NCBI GenBank assembly: GCA_023231165.1
Contig: JALNVY010000001.1
Location: 1 to 55,254, forward strand
Reading direction: 5' to 3'
Source of the DNA: Syntrophales bacterium
GTDB lineage: Bacteria > Desulfobacterota > Syntrophia > Syntrophales > UBA8958
Length of the DNA stretch: 55,254 bases
In this document: positions 23,905-33,342 of the stretch, one piece after another
Layout: each line of letters opens with the position of its first letter
Position numbering within the stretch: the first letter of the stretch is position 1
The notes under the pieces: generated by a model
The model's database searches: none
What the model was told of the DNA's origin: nothing
The model's input: the letters and a program-made list of their open reading frames with translations, nothing else
Made by a program: the position numbers and the translations under genes

Positions 23905-26259
23905 CTACTGAGCGAGGTGGTAGTACCGGTTCAAATCGAACAGTCCTGCATCTACCGGTTCATCCTCATAGAATCGCTGTTGAAACCAGTCATATACATC
24001 CCAGAGCCGGTCCTCCGCCCTGTTGACGCCGTACTTGGCCAGTCGCTCATAATCTCTCGGGCTTTTCTCAAAATGGGCAAGGAGATCAAAAAAGTCGGGC
24101 AGGTCCTCTTCACGGATATCAATAAAGTAGTTTGGATAGGATCCGATGAGGCCGTGAATAAAATCCGCGCTGTCCTTTGATGGATCGAGAGCGTTCTTTT
24201 CACCGAATAAATAGGTAACATTGTTATGCCAACGATTGATCACGATGGAGATCGCAAGCTCTTTTCCATTTTTCAGGCGGATCCTCATGTAGGCGACATT
24301 TACATTGTAATCATTGAGCACTGAGAAAAATGGCGTGCCGGGTTTGGAAGCAGCGCGAAAAGCCTTGAGGTAGTCATCCTTTGTTTCGTACTTTTCCGGC
24401 CATCTTTGATAGTCAACTCCCGCCCGCTCATAGTTCACGGCATCAAAAGTGATATTTGTTACAGGTAGAATATGTTTGTTCACAATATGTTCGACGAACT
24501 CACGCTTCGGCTCGTCCGTCACGAAGGAAATTTTTGTCGGCAGGGCGGAAGAATAGTAATGAATCTTTTTGAGATCAACCCCCTTATACCACGATTGCAT
24601 GATCTCCTGTCGTTTTGACACGGGCAGAAAATCCAGGAAGTAACTTTCGCCTTCAACACGGAGCGCATCCATGTAAAGACGTAGCGCCAACTGGTGGCCG
24701 GCCGTGCCGTACACGTCAAATCCGGCAACAAGGGCATAATAGATGCGTTCAAGGAGGGGATAGTCTACAACCCACATCGTTTTCGGCAGATTTCCCAACA
24801 CCCCCTTATGGACGGATGCGTTGTCAAAATGGCGATAAACGGTAAGCAACGGCGTATCCGCGGCCCTGTTTCCCTTCCAGACGGATTCATAGCCGAGACC
24901 GGCGTAGTTATGTGATGTGTAATAGTCTTGCCGGGCTTGATAAAACTCAACGGCGGCCTTTTTATATTCATCAGTCAGCGCCTCAAAGACGCGCATGTCA
25001 CTGCCGACCTCGATCGGCATGCGCAGTTTGTCGCTGTGCAACTTCAGAAAGGCCGGATATGCCACGCTCAGATCGTGATCAGGATCCAGGAACATGACCC
25101 AGAAATGATCATTGATCACATTGAGAGCGACTTGACCTTTACAGACCGGACCGTGGATGAAGGTCATGATGATATAATGCACGTTGTCCAGCAGGAACTG
25201 GTAGCGCGAACGCGGGGGAATCTGTTCAAATGCGACAAAAGGATTGGCGCTCAGTTTCGCGTCGTACCCTACCCTATGTGGGGGCTGCAACCATTCCGGC
25301 TGGATAAAAAGCTCCTTGAAGCGATGCAGTTGGGCGGCATCAAGGTAAAATACCATATGGGTCTTATGGACGATCGTGGAGTGGATCTTTCTGAACCGAT
25401 AGTAGACCCGCTCAACACCGGGGTCATCATAGGGGCGCACGGTGGCGATCAGATCAAGGGGCTCTCCGGGCGCGGTCTTCGAGCGGACCAGTTCATAGTA
25501 TTCACGGGTCGGCGTGCCGAATTTAAGATGGGCCAGGAACAGATGCTCATAGATATAGCGCGCGGTCATGGCATGCTTGGCGTCGTCCTGGTTAAAAAAC
25601 GCTTCCCACTGTTTTATTTCAAGAGCATCGCTTGCTTTTGGTGTGGTCAGCATCGTCTGCTCTGTGGTATCAGGCCCCTTCGCGCCCTGAACCAGCCAGC
25701 CCGCAACGATATCGAATTCTTCCTGCTTGAGCGGAGGAAACCCGAAGGGCATGCCGCGGTTCGGGTGTTTTTCCAGGTACCCTCCGAGTTCATCCTGGTT
25801 TCCGGCACAGGTCAGATCGTCGGCTTCAGGCCTGTACTCCCCGACGCTTTTCGGGTTTTTCATCTTGTGGGAAAGGAGCTCGATCATGATGGAGTCGTTC
25901 GACCCGCCTGACGCTTTGCTGTCGGTAACGCTGAAAAATTCTTTCTGGCGCCACTCCTGGGTCGATTGGGCATCCGTGAAGAGGCGTGTTGGATCCATGG
26001 ATTTTAGTCGGGTGGCATTGTAAACCGCCCTTTTCGTGGCGCCGCGGTCCGCACCCTCAAAAGAGTCGAGTTTGAGCTGGCAGGGGGAATTATAGCAGGA
26101 ATGGCAAACCACACAGCGTTTGTCGAGAACTGGTTTTACTTCTTTCTGATAATCGATATGTTTCGTCGGAATCTGGAAAACCACCGGCACCGGCGCTTTC
26201 GCAGCACATGCAACAAAGAGCCCGACCATTGCCAAAACAAACGCTATCGTATGCCTCAT
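23905..26259 (-). CDS. cti: Fatty acid cis/trans isomerase (heme protein)
   Basis: A 784-residue periplasmic protein. The N terminus is lipoprotein-like (GLFVAC, lipobox Cys18). A c-type heme motif, CVVCH (Cys49, Cys52, His53), is followed by SCYNSPCQLKL, typical of Cti. Later hallmarks include RPEADDLTCAGN, GMPFGFPPL and the long isomerase domain to the C terminus. Cti turns cis unsaturated fatty acids in membrane phospholipids into trans isomers, stiffening the membrane under solvent or heat stress. Length agrees with the family. It faces the lipid cluster across a short convergent gap. Heme loading needs a c-type cytochrome maturation system, not seen in the window. Confidence 0.92.
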   Translation of the reverse strand: MRHTIAFVLAMVGLFVACAAKAPVPVVFQIPTKHIDYQKEVKPVLDKRCVVCHSCYNSPCQLKLDSFEGADRGATKRAVYNATRLKSMDPTRLFTDAQSTQEWRQKEFFSVTDSKASGGSNDSIMIELLSHKMKNPKSVGEYRPEADDLTCAGNQDELGGYLEKHPNRGMPFGFPPLKQEEFDIVAGWLVQGAKGPDTTEQTMLTTPKASDALEIKQWEAFFNQDDAKHAMTARYIYEHLFLAHLKFGTPTREYYELVRSKTAPGEPLDLIATVRPYDDPGVERVYYRFRKIHSTIVHKTHMVFYLDAAQLHRFKELFIQPEWLQPPHRVGYDAKLSANPFVAFEQIPPRSRYQFLLDNVHYIIMTFIHGPVCKGQVALNVINDHFWVMFLDPDHDLSVAYPAFLKLHSDKLRMPIEVGSDMRVFEALTDEYKKAAVEFYQARQDYYTSHNYAGLGYESVWKGNRAADTPLLTVYRHFDNASVHKGVLGNLPKTMWVVDYPLLERIYYALVAGFDVYGTAGHQLALRLYMDALRVEGESYFLDFLPVSKRQEIMQSWYKGVDLKKIHYYSSALPTKISFVTDEPKREFVEHIVNKHILPVTNITFDAVNYERAGVDYQRWPEKYETKDDYLKAFRAASKPGTPFFSVLNDYNVNVAYMRIRLKNGKELAISIVINRWHNNVTYLFGEKNALDPSKDSADFIHGLIGSYPNYFIDIREEDLPDFFDLLAHFEKSPRDYERLAKYGVNRAEDRLWDVYDWFQQRFYEDEPVDAGLFDLNRYYHLAQ

Positions 26260-26397
26260 GGATTACTCCTCCTGAAGTCGGAAAGGCATCTCCGGGACAG
26301 TGTACCTAAACGAAAGATGGTTTTTTGACTTCACCTACCTATGCATAACATAACCCGATACTATTTGTTATTGATTTTAGCGAATAAATGAGGTCTG

Positions 26398-26871
26398 TCA
26401 GGCCGATCCGCTGTTGACTTGATAGGTCACATGGGATCCTTCGCCCAGCGAGCGGGCCAGGGTTATGAAATGATCGGGCAGGGGAATGTCCCGTTCCGTG
26501 ATCAAAATGCCAAGATCTCTGGCTTGAGCGAGCATGACGGGATTGTCTAAACCTTCTTGGCTGTCACAGAGAAACTGGACACGCAGGGCGTCCGTCAAGG
26601 GGATTATTAGTTCGGGAAAGTCATCGGCAGTCCTCTTCATTTCTTCCTCAATGAGGGGCCGATTATTGATTGCAAAGGATAAAAAGGGCTCTTCACGATT
26701 CGGTGTACAGAACAGCTCATTAATCATGGCGCCGGTCAGTTGATTGATAAAGGTTCGCTCCTGATGGGGGTAGCGTTCGGCTAATCCGTCTCTCACGGCT
26801 TTGAAGAGGACCATCTTGATGATATTAATTCCTTCTCTCAAGATGGGGATCAGTCTGTTTTCCAGCGTCAT
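26398..26871 (-). CDS. Conserved-looking protein of unknown function
   Basis: A 157-residue, mainly helical, soluble protein. The first half has a helix-rich segment (LREGINIIKMVLFKAVRDGLA, then INQLTGAMINELF); the second half is acidic with ITERDIPLPDHFITLARSLG. No signal peptide or membrane span is seen, and no family was recognised. GGGAGG lies 7 bases before the ATG at 26871, so translation is credible. It is downstream of the YchF-like gene on the same strand with about 47 bases between them, which suggests co-transcription. Confidence 0.65.
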   Translation of the reverse strand: MTLENRLIPILREGINIIKMVLFKAVRDGLAERYPHQERTFINQLTGAMINELFCTPNREEPFLSFAINNRPLIEEEMKRTADDFPELIIPLTDALRVQFLCDSQEGLDNPVMLAQARDLGILITERDIPLPDHFITLARSLGEGSHVTYQVNSGSA

Positions 26872-26918
26872 CAGGGCGCCTCCCTTATTTTTTATATGAA
26901 CAATTTCAACTATTTACG

Positions 26919-27950
26919 TCAGACGTTAAAGCGGAAGGAAATGATATCGCCGTCCTGAACGACATAATCCTTCCCCTCTAAACGCAGCTTCCCGGCGGCC
27001 TTGGCAGCGGCCAGGGTCTCTCCGCAGGAGATGAATTCTTCGTAGCCGATTACCTCCGCCTTGATGAATCCCCGTTCAAAATCCTTATGAATGGCTGCCG
27101 CGGCCCGCGGCGCCTTTGCCCCCTCGGGAATAACCCATGCCTTGACCTCATCCTCCCCTACGGTGAAATAGGTGATCCTTCCTAACAGACGAAAAGCGGC
27201 CTGGATAATTCGCACAAAGGCCGGTTCGGTCATGTTGAGGGAATCCAGGAATTCCTGCTGCTCTTCCGGTGAAAGCCCCGCCATTTCCGCTTCCAGCTCA
27301 CCGCAGATACCGATCACATGATCTGTCAGGCCGGTCTCTTTTTGAAATGCCGCCGCTGCTCCGAGACGTTCCTCGGTAACATTGAGGACCACCAGCTCCG
27401 GTCGCAGGGACCAGAAAGAGAAGCTCCGCAGGGTGTGGCGTTCTTCGGGTGTCAAGGGAAGGTCTCGCAGGGGCTTGCCCTGTTCAAGCTGTGTCTGGAG
27501 GCGGGGCATCAATTCCACCTGGAGAAGCTCCGCGGGCTTCAGTACCTTTTGGGGTACTTTCTGGAGGCGCTCCCGGCGGTTTTCCACCACCATGAGGTCG
27601 GACAGGATCAGTTCATCCTCAAGGCGGCGCCAACGCTCAACCATTTCCGGCAGGTCGGCGGCGGAAAAACCATCCACCACATGGAGGAGACCGTCGGCCC
27701 CGGAGAGGGTCTGGCGAACCGTTTCCCACGCCTTCTCTCCTTCGGCGTGGACATCCACGAAGGGCGCTTTGGCGGGAGAAACTTTGGCGGGACGAAATAT
27801 CGCCACCAGGCGGTCAAAGCGGTCATCGGGGACGGACGCTTGGCCGCGGACAAAGGTTTCCCCATAAACGTCCCGGCTCCTGATCCCGGTCATGATTTCA
27901 AAAAGAGAGCTCTTCCCGCTTTGGGGAAGGCCGATAATTCCCATTTCCAT
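26919..27950 (-). CDS. YchF-like NTP-binding protein (DUF933/TGS)
   Basis: A 343-residue protein related to the Obg-like ATPase YchF. The P-loop is GLPQSGKSSLF (residues 7-17). The C-terminal ~85 residues are a TGS/DUF933 domain: YFTVGEDEVKAWVIPEGAKAPRAA, IHKDFERGFIKAEVI and YVVQDGDIISFRF. A coiled helical domain lies between. The usual switch DxxG loop (DIAGLV in YchF) is replaced by DVHAEG, so it is a divergent paralogue. YchF proteins bind ribosomes and hydrolyse ATP; the role here is unknown. The start could be the ATG at 27950 or the one two codons on. Confidence 0.85.
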   Translation of the reverse strand: MEMGIIGLPQSGKSSLFEIMTGIRSRDVYGETFVRGQASVPDDRFDRLVAIFRPAKVSPAKAPFVDVHAEGEKAWETVRQTLSGADGLLHVVDGFSAADLPEMVERWRRLEDELILSDLMVVENRRERLQKVPQKVLKPAELLQVELMPRLQTQLEQGKPLRDLPLTPEERHTLRSFSFWSLRPELVVLNVTEERLGAAAAFQKETGLTDHVIGICGELEAEMAGLSPEEQQEFLDSLNMTEPAFVRIIQAAFRLLGRITYFTVGEDEVKAWVIPEGAKAPRAAAAIHKDFERGFIKAEVIGYEEFISCGETLAAAKAAGKLRLEGKDYVVQDGDIISFRFNV

Positions 27951-28188
27951 AACTATTGCCTTTTATCTGTCAAGTTTGCGCCCTATAGCAGCCTCAACGG
28001 GCCATATCAAGAAAAAAATATTCTCCCCCAATTTCCTCGGGCCGGTGTAAATAATTCCTGCCCCGTCAAGTAATTACCATGATTTTGCGATTTATTCATT
28101 GAATCGATAAGAAGAATATTGTAGAAATACTGAGCGACGCTGGGGAGGAGCTACTTTTTAATTTAAGCTCGTCAAGTCAATATGTTAT

Positions 28189-28203
28189 ATTTGCATGGCA
28201 AAT
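28189..28203. promoter_or_regulatory. Inverted repeat upstream of leuC
   Basis: ATTTGC and GCAAAT are perfect 6-base arms around ATG, immediately before the ribosome site AAAAAGGAG (28204-28212) of leuC. The position suits an operator or a small hairpin near the ribosome site. No regulator of the leucine genes is recognised in the window. Confidence 0.35.
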
Positions 28204-28221
28204 AAAAAGGAGAATCATTAA

Positions 28222-29499
28222 ATGGGGATGACCATTACCGAGAAGATCCTGGCCGAGCACGGGGGCCTTAAGGAGGTACATCCTGGGATGCTGATCAACG
28301 CCCGGGTGGATATTGCTCTGGGGCATGACGTGACGGCCCCCATCGCCATTGGGGAATTCAAGAAAGCCGGGGGACACAAGGTCTTCGACCGCAACAAGGT
28401 GGTCCTTGTCGCCGATCACTTCACCCCGAACAAGGATATCCAGTCGGCTCAGCAGGTCAAGATCATGCGGGACTTCGCCAAGGAACATAAAATCGGCCAC
28501 TATTACGAGGGGGGCGACGCCGGCGTATGCCATGTCCTTCTTCCGGAGCAGGGCATCGCCCTTCCCGGAGACCTGATCATTGGGGCCGACAGCCATACCT
28601 GTACCTATGGTGCCCTGGGGGCCTTTGCCACCGGCGTGGGCAGCTCGGATCTCGCGGCGGCCATGCTGACAGGGGATCTCTGGTTCAAGGTTCCCGAAAC
28701 AATGAAGATCGTCTTGCACGGTAAGCTCAACAAGTGGGTGTCGGGAAAGGATCTCATCCTCTATGTGATCGGGCAGATCGGCGTGGATGGGGCCACTTAC
28801 CAGGCGATGGAGTTTAGCGGCGAGACGCTCGGAGAGCTGACGATGGCAGACCGCTTCACCATGGCCAATATGGTCATCGAGGCGGGGGCCAAGAACGGCA
28901 TTTTCGTTCCCGACGAGACAACGAGAGAGTACGTTCAATCCCGGGCGGAGCGGGAGTATACCTTCCATGAATCCGATCCCGATGCTAATTACGCCTCCGT
29001 CCTGGAGGTTGATGTCAGCAAAATCGAGCCCCAGGTGGCCTTTCCCCCCCTGCCGTCGAATGTCCGGGGACTCAGCAAGGTAGGCTCCATCAAGATCGAT
29101 CAGGTCATCATCGGCTCATGCACCAACGGCCGGATCGAGGATCTGCGCCTTGCCGCCCAGCTTTTGAAGGGCAAGCAAGTGGCGCCCTATGTGCGGCTGA
29201 TCATCATTCCGACGACTCCCGATGTTTACCGGACCGCCATGTCCGAAGGGCTCTTTGACATTTTCCTTGCTGCCAAGGCCATCATCAGTCCGCCTACGTG
29301 TGGGCCCTGTCTTGGTGGCCACATGGGGATCCTGGCCGATGGCGAGCGGGCTGTTGCGACTACCAACCGTAATTTTATCGGCAGGATGGGACATCCGGGC
29401 AGCGAGGTCTATCTCGCCAATCCTGCGGTGGCGGCGGCTTCGGCAATCCTGGGGCGCATCGCCGGCCCCGACGAACTCAAGGGGGTGCACAAGATATGA
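28222..29499 (+). CDS. leuC: 3-isopropylmalate dehydratase large subunit
   Basis: A 425-residue aconitase-family subunit of the shorter archaeal/homoaconitase-like class. The 4Fe-4S ligands are Cys300 (GSCTNGR) and the pair Cys360/Cys363 (TCGPCLGG). Other family marks are ADSHTCTYGALGAFATGVGSSD and NRNFIGRMGHPGSEVYLANP. With LeuD it isomerises 2- to 3-isopropylmalate in leucine synthesis in the cytosol. ATG at 28222 follows AAGGAG. Its TGA overlaps the leuD ATG (ATGA). No leuA lies in the window. A homoaconitase role is possible but the leuB partner favours leucine synthesis. Confidence 0.95.
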   Translation: MGMTITEKILAEHGGLKEVHPGMLINARVDIALGHDVTAPIAIGEFKKAGGHKVFDRNKVVLVADHFTPNKDIQSAQQVKIMRDFAKEHKIGHYYEGGDAGVCHVLLPEQGIALPGDLIIGADSHTCTYGALGAFATGVGSSDLAAAMLTGDLWFKVPETMKIVLHGKLNKWVSGKDLILYVIGQIGVDGATYQAMEFSGETLGELTMADRFTMANMVIEAGAKNGIFVPDETTREYVQSRAEREYTFHESDPDANYASVLEVDVSKIEPQVAFPPLPSNVRGLSKVGSIKIDQVIIGSCTNGRIEDLRLAAQLLKGKQVAPYVRLIIIPTTPDVYRTAMSEGLFDIFLAAKAIISPPTCGPCLGGHMGILADGERAVATTNRNFIGRMGHPGSEVYLANPAVAAASAILGRIAGPDELKGVHKI

Positions 29500-29996
29500 A
29501 ATTAAAAGGGAAAATATGGAAATTCGGAGACCATGTCAATACCGATCTCATCATTCCGGCCCGCTATATCAACAGCTCCGATCCATCATTCCTGGCGGCC
29601 CATTGCATGGAAGACGCTGACCCGGATTTTATGAAAAAGATGCGTCCGGGGGACATCATTGTAGCAGGGGAGAACTTCGGATGCGGTTCCTCCCGGGAGC
29701 ACGCCCCGATTGCCCTCAAGGCGGCGGGCATTTCCGCCGTTGTGGCCAGTGGCTTTGCCCGGATCTTTTACCGGAGTGCCTTCAATATGGGTCTGCCCAT
29801 CTTTGAGTCCCGGACGATCTATGGGTTGGTCAACGAGGGCGACGAGATCGAGGTGGATGGGGATAAAGGAACAATCACCATTTCGGGAAAAGAGGCTGGA
29901 CCGATTAAAATCGAGCCGATTCCCCCGTTCATGCAGGAATTGGTCGCGGCGGGCGGACTTATGGCCTACCTGGTGAAGAAAAGGGCGGGGGGATGA
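29496..29996 (+). CDS. leuD: 3-isopropylmalate dehydratase small subunit
   Basis: A 166-residue swivel-domain subunit of the archaeal-type class. It has WKFGDHVNTDLIIPARY near the start, GENFGCGSSREHAPIALK, and FARIFYRSAFNMGLP. It completes the active site with LeuC. The length matches the short form (about 160-170), not the ~200-residue enterobacterial form. It overlaps leuC by 4 bases upstream and leuB by 4 bases downstream, so the three are translationally coupled. Confidence 0.95.
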   Translation: MKLKGKIWKFGDHVNTDLIIPARYINSSDPSFLAAHCMEDADPDFMKKMRPGDIIVAGENFGCGSSREHAPIALKAAGISAVVASGFARIFYRSAFNMGLPIFESRTIYGLVNEGDEIEVDGDKGTITISGKEAGPIKIEPIPPFMQELVAAGGLMAYLVKKRAGG

Positions 29997-31084
29997 AAAA
30001 AACTTACCAAATCGCTGTGTTTCCCGGCGACGGTATCGGAGTCGAAGTTATCCGGGAGGCGCTGAAAATCATTGATGTTATTGCTGCAACTGCGAATGTT
30101 GCCTTTAAGTTAAGGCATGGTCTAATTGGCGGGGCGGCGTATGATGCCTTTGGAACGCCGTTTCCTGGCGAAAGCCTGGAACTGGCATTAGGCAGTGACG
30201 CGGTTTTGCTCGGAGCCGTCGGTGGTCCCAAATGGGAAGGCCTCGACTACAGCGTCCGTCCCGAGCGGGCGCTGTTGGGCTTACGCGAGAAGCTCGGACT
30301 TTTTGCGAATCTGCGGCCGGTGCGGGTCTTTGATGAACTTGTTGCCGCCTCGCCATTGAAGACGGAGGTTGTCCGGGGGATCGATATTATGATCATCCGG
30401 GAGCTGACAGGGGATCTTTATTTTGGCGAGCCCCGGGGCGTCCGGGTGGAAAACGGCCAGCGGATAGGCGTCAACACCCTCGTCTATACGGAGGAGGAGA
30501 TCCACCGGATCGCTATAGTAGCTTTCGAAACGGCGCTTAAACGTAAGAAGCGGGTTGTTTCCGTGGATAAGGCCAATGTCCTGGAGAGCACTCAGCTCTG
30601 GCGGGACGTGGTCACGGAGGTCAGTCAGGATTTCCCCGAGGTGGACCTGCGGCATATATACGTCGATAATTGTGCCATGCAATTGATCTGGAATCCCTCA
30701 CAATTCGATGTCATCGTGACGACCAATCTGTTCGGAGATATCCTGAGTGACGAAGCAGCCATGATCACCGGTTCCATTGGGATGCTGCCGTCGGCGAGTC
30801 TGGGAGTGAAGGGCGGCATGTATGAACCGATCCATGGCTCCGCTCCCGACATTGCGGGGCAAGACGTCGCCAACCCCCTGGCGACAATCTTGTCTGTAGC
30901 CATGATGCTCCGGTATTCCTGCGACATGGAACAAGAGGCCCGGCGCATAGAGGCGGCCGTACAGGAGGTTCTTCGCGCCGGTTTTAGAACGAAAGACATC
31001 CACCAGGAAGGGACGACCCTTGTCGGGACGGCAGCGATGGGCGATGAGGTTGTCAAACAGTTCATGAATCTTAAAACAGCATGA
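29993..31084 (+). CDS. leuB: 3-isopropylmalate dehydrogenase
   Basis: A 363-residue isocitrate/isopropylmalate dehydrogenase-family enzyme of the bacterial LeuB class: AVFPGDGIGVEV, the substrate segment ERALLGLREKLGLFANLRPV, IMIIRELTGDLYFGEPRG, VDKANVLES and the NAD/metal segment NLFGDILSDEAAMITGSIG followed by EPIHGSAPDIAGQ. It oxidises and decarboxylates 3-isopropylmalate with NAD. ATGA overlap with leuD shows coupling. Its stop overlaps the ATG of a PAS/LuxR regulator gene, which is unusual after a leucine operon. Confidence 0.95.
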   Translation: MKKTYQIAVFPGDGIGVEVIREALKIIDVIAATANVAFKLRHGLIGGAAYDAFGTPFPGESLELALGSDAVLLGAVGGPKWEGLDYSVRPERALLGLREKLGLFANLRPVRVFDELVAASPLKTEVVRGIDIMIIRELTGDLYFGEPRGVRVENGQRIGVNTLVYTEEEIHRIAIVAFETALKRKKRVVSVDKANVLESTQLWRDVVTEVSQDFPEVDLRHIYVDNCAMQLIWNPSQFDVIVTTNLFGDILSDEAAMITGSIGMLPSASLGVKGGMYEPIHGSAPDIAGQDVANPLATILSVAMMLRYSCDMEQEARRIEAAVQEVLRAGFRTKDIHQEGTTLVGTAAMGDEVVKQFMNLKTA

Positions 31085-33213
31085 TATTATTAACAGCTAA
31101 TATGGAAGACCAAAAGAGGACTAAGAAAGAGCTGATCGAAGAACTCAATGGACTCCGTCAATGTGTAGCAGAATTGAAGGGTTTCGAAGAGGAAATCGAA
31201 CATACAAGACTGAGTCAGGAGAAGTTCACAAAAGCATTCCTGCAAAATTCTATTCCCGTGGGTATCACAACCTTGGGCGAAGGCAGATTTGTTGACGTCA
31301 GCAATGCTTTTCTTAGACTGGTGGGACGTAATCGGGGTGAAGTTGTCGGACATACATCGACAGAAATCGGATTTATTACAGAAGAACAAAGATTGATATT
31401 TTTTAAAGAGCTAAACAAAAGAGGCCGCATTGAAAACTTCGAAATGAAAGTCGGAACAAAAGACGGAGCGTTGAGAGATGGATTATTCAATGCTGTCATG
31501 ATGAGTATTAACAATGAAAATTATTTGCTGACAGTAATGACAGATATCACTGAGCGTAAACGGGCAGAAGAGGCGCTGAAGGAGAGCGAGGAGAAGTTTT
31601 CCGAATCTTTTTTGAAAAATCCGATTCCGATGGCAATTACTTCCATAAAGGACGGTCGGTATGTGGATACCAACGAGGCATTTGCAAAGGTTATGGGACT
31701 TAAGCGGGAAGAATTTATTGGCAATACTTCCAACAGCGTTGGCTACATCACTGCCGAACAGCGTGAACAGTTTCTGGATGAGTATCGCAAAAAAGGATCC
31801 GTAGAAAATCTTGAATTACAGATGCGCGTGAAATGCGGCGAATGGAGGCATGGCTTGTTTAATGCGTCAAAAATCACGATTGGCGCGGAAGATTTTTTCT
31901 TGACGATTGTGACAGATATTACAGAACTAAAAAAGATGGAGGAAACGCTGCGTCAGTCGGAGCAGCAATATCGGGAACTGGCGGCCGATTACCAAACCAT
32001 TGTAGAAAATACTTCGGAGGGCGTCTATCGAAGTATTCCCGAAGGAAGTTACACTATGGCAAATCGCGCCTTCGCCAGCATGCTCGGGTATGATTCACCG
32101 GAAGAACTCCTGTCTTCCGTAACGAATGTAAATAAACAGATTTATGTTGATTCCGAACAACGTACGGAATCAATACGCAATGTCATGGAAGCGGGACATG
32201 GTGATTTTGAAGTTCAATTCAAGAGGAAGGATGGAAGTGTTGGGTGGCTTTCGAACAGTGTACGAGTTGTCTGCAATAAACAGGGGGAAATTAAATGTTT
32301 TGAGGGGATAACCAAGGATATCTCTGAGCGCAGGCTCGTAGAAGAAAAATCTCAGGGTATATTGAACTTCTTGCAAACACTAATCAACACGATCCCCAGT
32401 CCGATCTTTTGCAAAGATGTCAATGGACAATACCAGGACTGCAACACAGAATTCGAGGTCTATACCGGCTTCAAAAAGGAGGAGATCATTGGGAAAGGAG
32501 TCTATGACATATATCCCACGGACGTAGCCGACAATTACCATGAAATGGATTTAGCATTGTTTCGTCGACCAGGAAGGCAAATATATGAACAGCCTATAAC
32601 ATACGCTGATGGAAAAAAGCATGATGTCATTGTGAACAAGGCGACCTACCTGAATGCTGATGGTACCCTGGCTGGACTTGTTGGTGTCATGGTGGACATT
32701 ACCGAGCGGAAACAAGCGGAGGAACAATTAAAAATTTACCATCAATATCTTGAAAAACAGGTTCAGGAGCGAACAGCGGAACTGGAAAAGAAAAACTTAA
32801 CCCTCAGTGAACTCAATATTGCCCTAAAAGTGCTTTTACAGCACCGGGATGAAGACAAGAAAGAACTTGAAAATCGATTTGTTATGAACGTCAAAACCCT
32901 TATAATTCCCTTTGCGGAAAAAATGAAAAGATCCCACCTTGATGAACAGCAGTTAGCTTATCTGAGTATCATAGAGACGCATCTCAACGAGATCACATCG
33001 TCGATGATAAAAAAGATGCATCAATTCAATTTCACCCCTACTGAGATTGAAGTTGCATCTTTGCTAAAGGAAGGAAAGGCAACCAAGGAAATTGCCAGGA
33101 TCATCGGAATAGCGACCAGTTCTATTAATACCCACAGAAACAATATCAGGAAAAAACTTGGCATCAGCAAGAAAAATATAAATCTTCGTTCTCATCTCCA
33201 GTCCTTCGATTAA
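31081..33213 (+). CDS. Multi-PAS LuxR-type regulator
   Basis: A 710-residue soluble protein: an N-terminal coiled coil, four PAS domains (about 45-160, 170-285, 300-425 and 430-550), a coiled coil with QVQERTAELEKKN, and a C-terminal LuxR-type helix-turn-helix (about 650-705: FTPTEIEVASLLKEGKATKEIA, then SSINTHRNNIRKKLGI). The first two PAS domains are near copies of one another. It should bind DNA in response to a small ligand, redox state or partner kinase. The ATG at 31081 overlaps the leuB stop; ATG at 31102 is an alternative, and neither has a good ribosome site. The gene is clearly more AT-rich than leuCDB. Confidence 0.85.
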   Translation: MILLTANMEDQKRTKKELIEELNGLRQCVAELKGFEEEIEHTRLSQEKFTKAFLQNSIPVGITTLGEGRFVDVSNAFLRLVGRNRGEVVGHTSTEIGFITEEQRLIFFKELNKRGRIENFEMKVGTKDGALRDGLFNAVMMSINNENYLLTVMTDITERKRAEEALKESEEKFSESFLKNPIPMAITSIKDGRYVDTNEAFAKVMGLKREEFIGNTSNSVGYITAEQREQFLDEYRKKGSVENLELQMRVKCGEWRHGLFNASKITIGAEDFFLTIVTDITELKKMEETLRQSEQQYRELAADYQTIVENTSEGVYRSIPEGSYTMANRAFASMLGYDSPEELLSSVTNVNKQIYVDSEQRTESIRNVMEAGHGDFEVQFKRKDGSVGWLSNSVRVVCNKQGEIKCFEGITKDISERRLVEEKSQGILNFLQTLINTIPSPIFCKDVNGQYQDCNTEFEVYTGFKKEEIIGKGVYDIYPTDVADNYHEMDLALFRRPGRQIYEQPITYADGKKHDVIVNKATYLNADGTLAGLVGVMVDITERKQAEEQLKIYHQYLEKQVQERTAELEKKNLTLSELNIALKVLLQHRDEDKKELENRFVMNVKTLIIPFAEKMKRSHLDEQQLAYLSIIETHLNEITSSMIKKMHQFNFTPTEIEVASLLKEGKATKEIARIIGIATSSINTHRNNIRKKLGISKKNINLRSHLQSFD

Positions 33214-33342
33214 TGTTGAATTAATCTCCACAATAATTACATTAGAATTCAATATTGCCATTCTGGCGATCTGTGTCTATATGCGCGACCGAATCTAGAG
33301 AATAAAAGACTTATCCTGAATCCATTTACATAAGGAGAAGTA

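Noticed and set aside
24928..25911. 327-residue plus-strand open frame
   Set aside because: Antisense to the cis/trans isomerase, which has a signal peptide, heme motif and family-length match.
28081..28221. T-box or leucine-attenuation leader before leuC
   Set aside because: No run of Leu codons in a leader frame, no T-box core and no terminator hairpin were found; only a short inverted repeat remains.
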